From assembly GCF_000332475.2 (NCBI RefSeq), contig NZ_AOGX02000029.1, positions 1 to 64,000 of the forward strand: a stretch of 64,000 nt of DNA, read 5' to 3'. Every line of letters starts with the position of its first letter. Positions within the stretch are counted from its first letter, which is position 1. This stretch comes from Leptospira yanagawae serovar Saopaulo str. Sao Paulo = ATCC 700523 (lineage in GTDB: Bacteria; Spirochaetota; Leptospiria; Leptospirales; Leptospiraceae). Below are positions 17,601 through 27,243 of this stretch, piece after piece. A model generated the notes under the pieces. The model searched no databases. It worked only from the letters and a program-made list of their open reading frames with translations, and was not told where the DNA came from. Position numbers and translations under genes: made by a program.

Positions 17601-17644
17601 TTTTGAAAAGAGCACAAAACGAAATCCAAACATACCAAGAGTGA
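14609..17644 (+). CDS. AsmA-like large envelope protein
   Basis: About 1011 residues. A single N-terminal membrane anchor (about residues 12-32, around FRGLFVLFLLYKLVF) is followed by a very long region of short repetitive beta strands, the pattern of AsmA/DUF748/TamB-like proteins. Such proteins span the periplasm from the inner membrane and are tied to lipid transport or outer-membrane assembly. The segment near KVRLRYNLPLFAFGKIRISDF (start about residue 90) is the classic AsmA N-terminal pattern. ATG 14609 is preferred over the adjacent GTG 14606; AGAGG lies about 12 bases upstream. The gene is followed by a lipoprotein gene after 7 bp, so the cluster looks like an envelope operon. Confidence 0.75.
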   Translation: MNPILKSSLGIAKTKTFRGLFVLFLLYKLVFNQFTANWLFPKLVSHFTMAKVEGKFTCFSLFYGIEIQNLRVTPGGPFSESPLLTAKEVRLRYNLPLFAFGKIRISDFGITEANIRIEERAGEWNLAYLLKPKDKEVEETIAEEPKEPSSEISTYLPLQLSAYLNLKGISLQYIRETGNLRYFSLQNFDFQTKLITNRFTSIPLGMEALDQLDEILVHLNSERPLFIELDSNQVKWKESLPMSLRLEWDRTESPELFLFATDLGKDEIHLDVRGKAVQTGLRLLSDIHFDAKEDVLKVQQFDLRVIGQTWIQLFGSISNLSKESPDVNLDIIRSQIQLGSLQNTLQQLQGILPEIKVLGELSLEGTGIHGNWNESKANVKVKANQVYVRVGTSKPHSLDTANVDLTATLNLSNQKEKTAEFPLPFLKSFRISPSQLVYNQSSIFLSGEYSKNSGINLSLSLDKLQLGEYAKGVAGKLKLNLVVLGETFQNLLLQSKINIDGFRYQIDRSRSPASILGLDLETNLIFDKPFGLKEIQIKNLILDQKTITGNKALDLQMKGNVQLGQTMFVSLSPLDIKLTTPNLLVVLPLVLKEKISPIQNLLGVQPKIKLSARYVQEPNAKLISANLNADLPGLEMRDLKLTTDLTISGTSANEILIKQLKLMAFNGVLQSSLSGKLNKLEKQKPPLGPYFGNLDLNLFIHSPTKQYLAKGISVHGDLGLNLKIKDYDINGEFFTKLPSLAYNNQKCPGENCKAYLVEEINSKIPIQHNLAYQPEESLIIGDKSIFIKNYGRTNTPNLTIGKVIGTHPNIPNLPFEYVKKQNESPGFSAFIEYKENFANIESLKSYSMDGIILGKNLVFNLGNLDPKSMEFRGNLLIRDIDLKQLMAPKVRDKIDDGKLKADLNIKVRDLSEPIANLDLFFSIFQIGRDFGKSALNVISAQNFLIDRITDSYPISKIDVSLSKGLVYADVYFDRSLLSLIMNLEDGKISQQRMPLANFLKRAQNEIQTYQE

Positions 17645-17651
17645 GGTAGTT

Positions 17652-18227
17652 ATGAAACGTATATTGGTTATTTTTTTACTGATAGGATGTAGTTTAAAAG
17701 TTCCTCCAATTACCATTACCAATGCGCAAACTGCCGCCGAAAAACAGATGGTAGGTGAAGATCGTGAATTGGAAAAAGAAGGATGGATGATTGGTTCCAT
17801 CCAATCCTCAACCAACGGTCAAAATAACCAAGAAAAATTGGCCAAAGAAGATTCGGATCCAGAAATAAGAGCTCACCGAGTTCGATTAAATTATCTTTCA
17901 ACTGAAATTAAGAAATACAAGACAGATGGAATTTTGGGTGAAACACCTCTGGGTTTTATCAAACTCAATCCCTTGGCTTCCTCATTGCCTACATATGTAA
18001 ATTATGAAATCCCTGCCAAACGCAAACGAGTTGAAGATGTAATTCTTTTTCTAAATGAGTCTAGAAAATTTATCATAGAAAAAGAAATGATCACTCAAAA
18101 GAAAAAAGGTAAAAAGGAAGACGAATTACTAAAACTCAAACAAACACTTATTGATGAATATTATAAAAATGTTTCGATTGGAGAATACTTTGAAACAACG
18201 CAAGGTCGATGGGAAAAATACCAATGA
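17652..18227 (+). CDS. DUF1318-type lipoprotein
   Basis: 191 residues. The N-terminus MKRILVIFLLIGC gives a short lipoprotein signal with the modified cysteine at 13. The mature start, with VPPITITNAQTAAEKQMVGE, matches in my recollection a spirochaete lipoprotein family annotated DUF1318. The rest is highly charged and probably helical. It starts 7 bp after the AsmA-like gene and its stop overlaps the start of the next gene by four bases (ATGA), so translation is likely coupled. The function is unknown; its position suggests it works with the giant lipoprotein downstream. Confidence 0.75.
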   Translation: MKRILVIFLLIGCSLKVPPITITNAQTAAEKQMVGEDRELEKEGWMIGSIQSSTNGQNNQEKLAKEDSDPEIRAHRVRLNYLSTEIKKYKTDGILGETPLGFIKLNPLASSLPTYVNYEIPAKRKRVEDVILFLNESRKFIIEKEMITQKKKGKKEDELLKLKQTLIDEYYKNVSIGEYFETTQGRWEKYQ

Positions 18228-21200
18228 TATCTTTTCAAAGATCCATTTTATACCTAATATTTTCTATTTTTACCTTCAATTGTGCTTTATTCCAATCTAA
18301 TGTAAAATATTCGAATGTAAATTTTGATTATTCTGCTATTTCCAAAAATTATTTTTCACCGTCACAGTCAAAGCCATTCCCCCTAACAGTACAAAGGGGA
18401 AATAACTTGTACAGTTCTACTACAAAAGATGGACGTTATCTTTTTTATGCAACTGACCAAAAAGGTAATTTTGATATTTGGTTTCGTGACTTACAAAGTT
18501 CGATAGTTGTTCCAATCACAGATAATTCCTTTTCCGAAACGAAGCCGGCTATTTCACCTGATGGGAAATACCTTGTGTTTGTTTCAGAAGAATTTGATTC
18601 AGAAGGTGATTTGGTTTTGTTGCCTATCGACACTGAGGAATGGATTAAGGAATATCTAAAAGGAAATCGATTTATTAGTGATGAGTTTGTTAATTTAACC
18701 AACCAACCAAACAGAAAGGGCGAATACCAAAAAGGGATCATTGATACAGATCCTGTTTGGTCGCCAGATGGAAAAACGATTTACTTTGTTTCAGATCGAT
18801 TCACACCAGGCATTCCAAATTTATGTTCAATTCAATTGAATCAACTTAAAGAAATTAACCAACTGACAACAGTCGGAGTAACCTCTCCATATGTTTCATC
18901 AGATGGACAATTTATATATTTTGTTTCTTATTTTGAAGATAATAAAGGTGAGATTTACCAATTCCAACTTTCGAATCGATCGGTGAACCGGATCACTAAT
19001 GACCAATTTCTCGATTTTTCTCCTACGGTGGATAGTCGGTCGAAAAATTTATATTATGCGTCGATTCGTAAAGATACAAACGGTAACGGTCGCTTAGATG
19101 ACAGAGACCATAGCCTTCTTGTAAAAAAGAATTTAACATCGGGAGAAGAACGAGTTCTCTCTTCAGGGGAAACATCCAATTTTGATGTAAGGTATTCCAA
19201 TTTTAATGGCGGCTCCATTTTATTTTCCGCCTCTTACTTTAATGCGATTAATATTTATTTTATTCCAGAAAACGGTTCCATTCCGAAACAATCAAACATT
19301 AAAGAACAATTCCAGTATTCGAAGACCTTATCGCCAGGGCAAAGTATCGAGTCTTATTTTTTAGCTTTAGATTCTGTGGAACTTTTTTATTCAGAAGATC
19401 CACTTTTTCCTGTATATGAAGCACAAGTTGCCTACCTAAAGTATTCCACTTTGAATCGAGTTGGTAAAGCGGAAGAAGCAAAAAACCTTATCAAAAATTT
19501 CAAAAGAAAAGTTGAGTTAGAAAAAAACCAATTCGCTATCGTTTACATCAAATGGAATGAAGCAAAACAAAATGGTTCTGCTTTCAATTTAGAAAACGAA
19601 ATGAAACAAAGTTTTGTTTCAAAATTTTCTTTAGATGGTGAAGCTGTATTGTATCATCTATATGCTGATCAACTCGAACAAGAAAAAAAATTTTCAAGTG
19701 CTAAGGAGATTTTATTAAAAATTTATCAACTCTATCCAAACTACCACCAAATTGACGAAATTAAGCGTAGGTTAGGTGGATATGAATTCAATCCAAATGA
19801 AAATCAATTGTCTACTTTTTATGAAGAGATGATTCTCTCTTGGGAGAAAGAAAAACAAATTTATTTAAATGACCCTAATCATATATTTTCAAATGATCGA
19901 AAACGAGATTTGCGTTTTCTATTGGAAGATGTAATTTTTAAAATCACTGACTCCAAAAACAGTGAACTAGTTTTAGGTTATGTAAATTCTGTCTTAGATA
20001 AAAAAGAATCCAATAAAAATCCGATATTTTTACAAACAATCCAATTCATTAAAGCAAAAGCACTGTCTGATTTAAGACGTTATAATGAATCCAATCAAGT
20101 GTTGGACTCCATCATTCCGATCCCCATTCAATTGGATTTGGAACCTGCAGGGAAACCATCGGTCTTTGAAATCCGTAGTTTTATGGCAGAATACAAAAAC
20201 CCAATTTTATTACGTGCCAATCTTTTAAAATATTATAACCAAAAAGCAGCCGGAAATACCTCGGATGCCCTTCGGAATTTAAAAATCTACTTAGAGTTTT
20301 ATGATCCGTTACTTGGTGTGGATTTGGGTGCGGAAGATATCAAAAGTGCGTTTTTTTATTTTGAAAACAAAGCCGTTGAATTTGAAAGGATTGGTGACTT
20401 ATTACAATCATCGTTTCATTATTTTTTTAATAATCAAAATATGTTTTTGGTTAAAACTAGAAATTTGTATTTAGATTCCTTATACAAGGAATATGCGATC
20501 TATTACCAAAGGAAGATGGTAGATACAATTTTTAGTTATGGTAAAAAGATCAGAGAAGAAGAAGAACGTGCTCTATTAAATCAGATCAATATTCTAAGTA
20601 AAGATAAACTCAATTTGATTGGCAATTTGGCGAGTATCACTTCTATCGTAACTGATAGGGAGCTTGTTCGTGGGATTGTAAATATAAAAGATTTCGAGAA
20701 TATTGAAGTATTGTCCGCGAAGGCTCTTGGTTGGACAGAATTGTATTTTAAACAAGCCGTCCCGAGGGCCAGACCATATTTGGATTTAGCTACTCTATAT
20801 GGTTATTCTTATTATTTAATCAATAAATATGTTACATTTGAATCTTATTATTATGCAACGGGAACAATGACCGATGTTCGTAAGGCAGAAATATTGGAGA
20901 ATTTCAAACGTGCAGAATTGGAACTTCGATGGATCATTTATGCGGATCCGACACATTATGATGCATACCAATTACTCGGATGGCTGTACCAATATGTGGA
21001 TCTGATGAAATTACAAAAAGATCCCTCATCCGGGGATGTTGACTTTGATATTTACGAAAATTTGTATAAAAAGTATTTTCCGGATAAAAATTTAGAAGCC
21101 AATATAGAATTGTACAATCAGATTTTAGTGTTTTTGGGAGAAGAGTATCCAAACAAAAAGGTAATTTCAGATTTAAATTTAAACTTAGGGAATAATTATT

Positions 21201-24200
21201 TTTTATTAAACAATTATCCGAAAGCAAATGAAAGTTATCGAAAGGTAGAAGAAAGTTCTAATTCTTTATCCGTTAAAAATCAATTCGAAGGATACAAACA
21301 AGAAGCAATTTATCGATTTAATTATGGAAAATCTTTGATTTACCAAGGTCAGTATAAAAAAGCTTCGGAGCAGTTTTCAAAGTCCATTGATATTTATTTT
21401 AAAAATGAGTATTATCAGTATGTAAACCAACACGCCCAAGAAGCCAATGTGATCTCACTTTCAGGGCTCAATGGGATTCGCTCAAAGTTGGCTTTACTTT
21501 TTTCATTACGTGGATTATCTGAATTGGAGTCTGGAAGTTATGAAGAAGCTATCGTTTCTTTCCAAACAGCAATTGCTTACAACAAAGATGTAAAATTCAT
21601 TAGCCCAATCAATTTGGCTAATTACCTCGCTATCGCTTTTCAAAAAAGTGGCCGATTCCGAGATTCCTATCAAATGTTGGATTTGGCAGAAAAAGAATAC
21701 CAGAGTTCCAAAGAATCTTTATACACTCGTTGGAAGAAGTGGAGTTTGTGGAATTTGATTCTAGGTGATAACGTTCGAGTGATAGGCGATGGCCGTTTCC
21801 CAGGAGAGTTCCCTCATAACTTTAAATATTTATTAACGCTTGGGATACGAATTGAGAATCATATTGAACAAGAAGAGTATGTTGCTGCATTAAAGGAAAT
21901 CCAGAATCGAAATTTATTAATCACTTCTAATGGATTGGATGGAACCATCATTGGAAAAAACATATTAGCAAAATCAAGGCAAGTAGAAGCGCAGATATAC
22001 CAAAAAAGTGATCTTTTAGAAGAGGCAAATAAACGGTACCAAGAACTAGTGGAAGTTTTATTTAAATCTGCAACTAACAAAGATTTGGATAAACTTTTCC
22101 ATAATTATAGCCATTCGGCATTTATGATCCAGGAAAGTTTTTCATTAAACAATGGACTTAAAAAACAAGTATTAACCGAATTTTTTGCTGATTTGAAAAC
22201 TTGGAAAGAAAGAGATTTGGCGAGTTGTAAACTTGAGTTGGAAATTTGTTTTACAAATTTTAGAATCTCCAATCCAAAATACGATCTGTACTATGGAACT
22301 GCGTTGTATTATCTGGCTTTGCAAAACCAACGGGAAAATAAGGATTTTACTTCAGTTTTATCGGAATCGATTTTTCATTTAGAAAACCCTGGACTTGTCG
22401 ATCCAAAGTTTATCGGTTTATCAGGTGATCCGATCTCAAGGCAAACTAGAGTCAGAGTATTACTAAATTTATATTCCATTTATATGATGCTAGGTGACGA
22501 ACTTATGGCAGAAAAAAAATGGAAAGAAACCTCGGAGATGGCGTATGAATTTCGATTGGATGAGGAAAAGTTTTGGTCAAATGTAATTCGGTCCAAATGG
22601 GAATTTGAAAACACTGATTCCAAGGGGAAATTTGAACCTTTCCTAAAAGAAGCCTTCCAAACATACCAAACTAATTTGCCAGTTCGGATGTTTACTCCGA
22701 AACATAGATTGGTTGGTTTTCTAGATATTCATTCGAAAATTCAAATGCAAAAATCAAATTTCGTACCTTTGGTGAATTTATGGGAAAACTTCCGAAGTTT
22801 GGAATTATTCCGTGATTTAATCTCGGCACAATTCGAATTTGAAGATTCAAAACTCAATCTGAATTATCAAGACATTCGGAAATGGTATAACCAATACAAA
22901 CGAATTGCAACTCAAACCATTGAAAAAACAATCAAAAGAGAATCCGTTACTTCACTTCTCAAACAAGAAACGTCTGAAGCAAATCGATTATCAATTCTTT
23001 TGGATAAGTTAAAAACGATTTCACCGGAACGAAAATTCTTTTTAGAGCCAAATCGAGTTGCAAATGATCGATTTTTTTCGGAATGGAATGGTTATTTTCA
23101 GATTGGAAACATGATCCACAGCTTTTATTTTAAGGATGGCAAACAAATCCATCAAAACTGTGATATAGAGTCAAATGTAAGTGAATGCATTCCAAACTTA
23201 GGATATGAATTCCCTCAAATTCAATTATTAGGTAAAAGAATTGATGGGCAAAAGTTAAATTATATCCTCTCGATTGCAAAACAACAAGGCAAACACCCAT
23301 CCATTATTTTTGATCGAAATCATACCGAACTATTTGATGAACGAAATGAAAGACGATTGAAATGGGTGACTGTATTCGGAGGAGACGAACAAAAATTTCG
23401 CGATTCTCATATTCGGACAGTGAATGAAGGAAATTTAGGAATCCTTTTATCCAATACAGATTATTTGATTTCAAAAGAGAAATTAGAAAACCAAAGGAGT
23501 TTATTTGGTGATGATGTATCACAAGTATTACCTTTACGCGAAATGTTTCAAGGCAGCGGATCTGAAATCTCGATTGTTGGATTAGGTCGGGATAATTTTG
23601 TTTCTCAAAAACATTGGGATAGGCTTGGGTATATTTACGAAGTGTTACGTTCCAAACGAATTCAGAATATCATTCCAATTGATCTTAACCAAGAAAAAGA
23701 ATTTTTTCCCTCTAAACTAGAAGATTTAGCTAAAAGACAAAATTCTTTTATGATAGGGAACTGGAAACCATTCAAAATCTCAAACGAAAATTTAACTCAA
23801 AGTGCAATTCAATTTATGGAGTTAGGCTTCCAAAATGAAAAAGCAAAAGAAACAAATGAGGCATACGAAAATTATTATACCGCATCCACATTGTTAGATG
23901 ATGGAAATGAAAAATTACCAGCCTTAGAATTAAAACTGGCAAAACTTCGATCGGAGATATTTCCCTTTGTTTCCAAAAAAACAATTTTTAGACCGTTGTG
24001 GAAAAAATATGAAAACTCTCCATTTCAAAATCAAATTCGATATGAATATTTGGTTTCCTGTTTTTCTTCCAAAGAGAAGGAGGATTGTTCTTTCGAAACC
24101 AATAATTTTATTGGGATTGAACGTGATACTTATTTAGGAGCACTTGGATTTTATTCTCAACTTAGAAGTGGAAAATTCAATGATTTCAAGTCCAAAAATG

Positions 24201-26158
24201 AAGCTCGGGCAAAAATCGAAAAAGAAGAGGATCCATTTTTGCAAGCCTATCGTTTGGGTAGTTTATACATTCAGAATTATATGTTCCATGAAGCAGATAC
24301 TGAAACGAAAAAACTCTCATTGTTTGCGAAAACCTCAAAAGAAAAGAATGTAGTCAAAAATCGAATTTTAGAAATATATTTTCATAAGGCGTTTGTATTC
24401 GGTGACAAAGATATTTACATTACCTCACTTAATTCAACATCAGCTTATAATTATGGATTTAAAAAAGATTGGAAACAGTTTGATGAAAAAATCCTTTCTC
24501 GTGATTTCACAAAATTTGGTTATTCAGATTCTATTTATGATTCCTATCGACTTAAACTTTACTCTTCATGGAAGGATTTATTGCAAACAGGTTATTCTGA
24601 GGTTCTTACGTTAACACCAGAATACTTAACCAATGGTCAATCCGTTTTAACCAAACTCTCCCATTTGAATAGAAGTTTGTTTTTTCATTTGTTATTAAAT
24701 TCAATTCCCTTTCAGAAAAACCAAGAAGTGAATTCTTTGTTTGAACTATTGTTACAAATGGAACAAGAAGAAGGTAGGAATTATAGGGTTTTATTTTTTC
24801 AATTGGAATTCGTTAAAGCATTGTATTTGCGAGGAGATTTAGAACTTGCAGAGTCTTTGGTATCTAAAATCCAAAAACAAACGAAGGAATTGGGTCCAGG
24901 GAATTCCTATTGGTTGGACAAGTGGAATGATTTCCTTTGGAAACGCGATTACCTAAAAAAACAAATGGGGAATGTGAAAAATCCGGAGAATGCATTTCAG
25001 AAAGTATATGAATTAGCAAAGACTAAAAAACCGGAAGACTATGTATCCATTATCAACGACTTAAATCGAAAAAACAAAAATGAATTTCTAAGTTCAGAGT
25101 TGAAAAAGGAATATGAATTTTTATTCCAGTACCTTCTGCAACAATGTTTGGATAAAAATAGTTCTGAAAGTTTTTTCGATTTAGCAGTGGCAAGGGAAAT
25201 CTTTCGTTACACTTCAGAAAGATTTTCAAATGAATTATTGTATGTTAGAAATATTCCGACTTTTGAGATCTATGCAGAGAAATTAAAAAAGAAAATGACC
25301 GGTAAACAAGAGTTTCACGGAATTTTTGATTTGGGCAAAAAAACATATTTATTAAGTTTTGCGGGAGGTAAGTCTCTTGGTCGGGAACTTTTCCCTGATA
25401 ATAAGTCAATCTATCGTGAACTCGTAAGATACTTCCGATCCGCCGAATCTGGCAGTCAAGAAGTGATTTTACGTGAATCATTGTCTGACAAATACCGAAC
25501 AAATTTGCGATTCAATCAAAAAAATCGCCATTATCTTTTTACTTCGGGAATCCACGCAGTCGTTCCGTTGTCCATACCTGATACGGAATACTATGCCGTT
25601 TCTTCCGTTTCCGATTTTTTATTGAACCCTCCATTGAAATTAAAAGATATATCCCCTAAAAAACCAACTGTTTCAGCAATTGGATATCGTTCTTCTTTGG
25701 AAAATGAAATCAGTGCTGGCTTAGTTCTTTGGGAGACAAATGGAAACAAAGATTCTCTATCTCCTTATTTGGTAGATTTTTCCGAACTAGGTTGGTGTAA
25801 TTCTACTTACCTTTGTTTGGATGGACAAGCGTTAACTGAGATCAAGCCAAAATCAAATTCGACTGCCGTTGTATATGCAAACCAACAAATTGGTCCTTCG
25901 CTTCAATACACAAATGACTTTTCTGGGATTGCCTATTATTTGGCTAAAACAAAAAAGGGACTCTTTGTTTTGCATTCTGGAACACAAACAGGAGTTCATA
26001 ATTTGTTTTTTATACGTCAATTCCTTGCTCAAGAAGAGTTGGAGAAACCCTTACATATTCGATTATTGGATGGAAAAAGAGCAGCAAAAATTCATTCTAT
26101 CGATGATCGGTATTGGATTGGTTATAAACTTTTCACAACCTCTATCATTGAAGATTAA
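18224..26158 (+). CDS. Giant lipoprotein: beta-propeller, long repeat region, degenerate CHAT-like C-terminus
   Basis: 2644 residues from ATG 18224, chosen because it overlaps the upstream stop as ATGA and gives a lipoprotein signal ending FTFNC (Cys20); an in-frame ATG at 18209 adds five residues. Residues about 60-340 form TolB/PD40-type propeller blades (AISPDGKYLVFVS, PVWSPDGKTIYFVSD, YVSSDGQFIYFVS). The last contains DTNGNGRLDDRD (284-295), a calcium-loop-like motif. Residues about 370-1550 and 1830-2350 are helical, TPR-like repeats (for example SLRGLSELESGSYEEAIVSF). The end (about 2435-2644) has the layout of a CHAT peptidase-like domain, from HYLFTSGIHAVVPLSIP to DDRYWIGYKLF, but the expected catalytic His and Cys motifs are missing. 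It may act as an outer-membrane or periplasmic scaffold. The function is unknown. Confidence 0.75.
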   Translation: MISFQRSILYLIFSIFTFNCALFQSNVKYSNVNFDYSAISKNYFSPSQSKPFPLTVQRGNNLYSSTTKDGRYLFYATDQKGNFDIWFRDLQSSIVVPITDNSFSETKPAISPDGKYLVFVSEEFDSEGDLVLLPIDTEEWIKEYLKGNRFISDEFVNLTNQPNRKGEYQKGIIDTDPVWSPDGKTIYFVSDRFTPGIPNLCSIQLNQLKEINQLTTVGVTSPYVSSDGQFIYFVSYFEDNKGEIYQFQLSNRSVNRITNDQFLDFSPTVDSRSKNLYYASIRKDTNGNGRLDDRDHSLLVKKNLTSGEERVLSSGETSNFDVRYSNFNGGSILFSASYFNAINIYFIPENGSIPKQSNIKEQFQYSKTLSPGQSIESYFLALDSVELFYSEDPLFPVYEAQVAYLKYSTLNRVGKAEEAKNLIKNFKRKVELEKNQFAIVYIKWNEAKQNGSAFNLENEMKQSFVSKFSLDGEAVLYHLYADQLEQEKKFSSAKEILLKIYQLYPNYHQIDEIKRRLGGYEFNPNENQLSTFYEEMILSWEKEKQIYLNDPNHIFSNDRKRDLRFLLEDVIFKITDSKNSELVLGYVNSVLDKKESNKNPIFLQTIQFIKAKALSDLRRYNESNQVLDSIIPIPIQLDLEPAGKPSVFEIRSFMAEYKNPILLRANLLKYYNQKAAGNTSDALRNLKIYLEFYDPLLGVDLGAEDIKSAFFYFENKAVEFERIGDLLQSSFHYFFNNQNMFLVKTRNLYLDSLYKEYAIYYQRKMVDTIFSYGKKIREEEERALLNQINILSKDKLNLIGNLASITSIVTDRELVRGIVNIKDFENIEVLSAKALGWTELYFKQAVPRARPYLDLATLYGYSYYLINKYVTFESYYYATGTMTDVRKAEILENFKRAELELRWIIYADPTHYDAYQLLGWLYQYVDLMKLQKDPSSGDVDFDIYENLYKKYFPDKNLEANIELYNQILVFLGEEYPNKKVISDLNLNLGNNYFLLNNYPKANESYRKVEESSNSLSVKNQFEGYKQEAIYRFNYGKSLIYQGQYKKASEQFSKSIDIYFKNEYYQYVNQHAQEANVISLSGLNGIRSKLALLFSLRGLSELESGSYEEAIVSFQTAIAYNKDVKFISPINLANYLAIAFQKSGRFRDSYQMLDLAEKEYQSSKESLYTRWKKWSLWNLILGDNVRVIGDGRFPGEFPHNFKYLLTLGIRIENHIEQEEYVAALKEIQNRNLLITSNGLDGTIIGKNILAKSRQVEAQIYQKSDLLEEANKRYQELVEVLFKSATNKDLDKLFHNYSHSAFMIQESFSLNNGLKKQVLTEFFADLKTWKERDLASCKLELEICFTNFRISNPKYDLYYGTALYYLALQNQRENKDFTSVLSESIFHLENPGLVDPKFIGLSGDPISRQTRVRVLLNLYSIYMMLGDELMAEKKWKETSEMAYEFRLDEEKFWSNVIRSKWEFENTDSKGKFEPFLKEAFQTYQTNLPVRMFTPKHRLVGFLDIHSKIQMQKSNFVPLVNLWENFRSLELFRDLISAQFEFEDSKLNLNYQDIRKWYNQYKRIATQTIEKTIKRESVTSLLKQETSEANRLSILLDKLKTISPERKFFLEPNRVANDRFFSEWNGYFQIGNMIHSFYFKDGKQIHQNCDIESNVSECIPNLGYEFPQIQLLGKRIDGQKLNYILSIAKQQGKHPSIIFDRNHTELFDERNERRLKWVTVFGGDEQKFRDSHIRTVNEGNLGILLSNTDYLISKEKLENQRSLFGDDVSQVLPLREMFQGSGSEISIVGLGRDNFVSQKHWDRLGYIYEVLRSKRIQNIIPIDLNQEKEFFPSKLEDLAKRQNSFMIGNWKPFKISNENLTQSAIQFMELGFQNEKAKETNEAYENYYTASTLLDDGNEKLPALELKLAKLRSEIFPFVSKKTIFRPLWKKYENSPFQNQIRYEYLVSCFSSKEKEDCSFETNNFIGIERDTYLGALGFYSQLRSGKFNDFKSKNEARAKIEKEEDPFLQAYRLGSLYIQNYMFHEADTETKKLSLFAKTSKEKNVVKNRILEIYFHKAFVFGDKDIYITSLNSTSAYNYGFKKDWKQFDEKILSRDFTKFGYSDSIYDSYRLKLYSSWKDLLQTGYSEVLTLTPEYLTNGQSVLTKLSHLNRSLFFHLLLNSIPFQKNQEVNSLFELLLQMEQEEGRNYRVLFFQLEFVKALYLRGDLELAESLVSKIQKQTKELGPGNSYWLDKWNDFLWKRDYLKKQMGNVKNPENAFQKVYELAKTKKPEDYVSIINDLNRKNKNEFLSSELKKEYEFLFQYLLQQCLDKNSSESFFDLAVAREIFRYTSERFSNELLYVRNIPTFEIYAEKLKKKMTGKQEFHGIFDLGKKTYLLSFAGGKSLGRELFPDNKSIYRELVRYFRSAESGSQEVILRESLSDKYRTNLRFNQKNRHYLFTSGIHAVVPLSIPDTEYYAVSSVSDFLLNPPLKLKDISPKKPTVSAIGYRSSLENEISAGLVLWETNGNKDSLSPYLVDFSELGWCNSTYLCLDGQALTEIKPKSNSTAVVYANQQIGPSLQYTNDFSGIAYYLAKTKKGLFVLHSGTQTGVHNLFFIRQFLAQEELEKPLHIRLLDGKRAAKIHSIDDRYWIGYKLFTTSIIED

Positions 26159-27240
26159 TGAGTTGGTTCTAAAAACTCTTTTCTAGATTCTTCAGGTAAT
26201 GAAAAAAGGTTTTGTACTTCTTTATGAAATTTAGATAGGTCTCGATTTGATTTTTCATATAAACTAAAGAAACTCACTTCACCAGAATGGTAACGAAGAG
26301 CTCCTAAAAAATCTTCGTTATTCCATTCTCTAACTAAAAATTCTTTCGATTTTTCTTCAGGGATTAGGTTTTCTGAAATGATTTTATTTTTAAAATCTAG
26401 AATGATTGATTTTTTTAATTCTAACTTTGATGAATCCTCTTTATCACTTTCATAAACAGATTTCAGTTGGTCTGCATATTGTTTGAGAAGTTTTAATATT
26501 GATTCTCGTTTGAGTTTTTCTTTTTTAAATTTTATGAGATGAGGACTATTTTCTCCTTCTTTTGCGACGTAAAACATTTCTGTTCCAATTTCTTCCACAA
26601 AACTCGCGTAAGATTCATTTAATGTTGTGTCACCTGGCAAATAGGCTGTTGCATGTGCCATTTCATGGATGACGAGTCCTACCAAACGATGGTCAGGCCA
26701 AGTTAATTGTGGAGATAAGACTGGATCAGAAAACCAACCTAATGTCGAATATCCACCAATGGGTCTAACCCTGGTATCGTAACCTTTTTCTTTGAGTTCC
26801 TTTTCGAGTTCGATCGCCAATTCTTTGTTAAAGAATCCTTTATAAGGGACTGTACCTGCTATTGGGAACCACCACGTGTATGATTTCAAATTTAATGATT
26901 CTGAGGCACTCACATTCCAACCAATTTCTTCCCGGTTTAACTCTGTAAAGTATTCGAAACCTCCTTTTTCGTTTAGCGCTAGTTTATCGATAGCAAATTC
27001 CCTTACTTCTCGGATTAAATTTAATTTTTGTTTGGTTTTTGGATCAAGATTTGGTTTTGTTAAGACTAGTTCAATTTTTTCCCTGCCTAAAATGATTGCA
27101 GATTGTTCTTTCCCTAAATGGTATAGATATGGCAAACATCCGGTCACGAAAAATGGAAAGAATAAGATTGTAATGATCGTTTTTCTCTTTTTCGTTCGAC
27201 ACAGGAAGGGAATCGGCAAAAGTGGAGGGGGTTTTGGCAT
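26155..27240 (-). CDS. Lipoprotein metallopeptidase of the predicted aminopeptidase family (COG4324-like)
   Basis: 361 residues. A basic n-region (RTKKRK) and hydrophobic stretch end in the lipobox FVTGC (Cys35). The peptidase core carries HEMAH (His192, His196), with the downstream glutamate probably in NESYASFVEEIG. The SYTWWFPIAGTVPYKGFF stretch is typical of the family. It probably trims peptides in the periplasm with zinc. ATG 27240 lies only 3 bp from the divergent HtrA-like gene; a TTG at 27219 would give a shorter n-region and is a fair alternative. The last four bases overlap the end of the giant lipoprotein gene, which converges on it. Confidence 0.82.
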   Translation of the reverse strand: MPKPPPLLPIPFLCRTKKRKTIITILFFPFFVTGCLPYLYHLGKEQSAIILGREKIELVLTKPNLDPKTKQKLNLIREVREFAIDKLALNEKGGFEYFTELNREEIGWNVSASESLNLKSYTWWFPIAGTVPYKGFFNKELAIELEKELKEKGYDTRVRPIGGYSTLGWFSDPVLSPQLTWPDHRLVGLVIHEMAHATAYLPGDTTLNESYASFVEEIGTEMFYVAKEGENSPHLIKFKKEKLKRESILKLLKQYADQLKSVYESDKEDSSKLELKKSIILDFKNKIISENLIPEEKSKEFLVREWNNEDFLGALRYHSGEVSFFSLYEKSNRDLSKFHKEVQNLFSLPEESRKEFLEPTH

Positions 27241-27243
27241 TCT

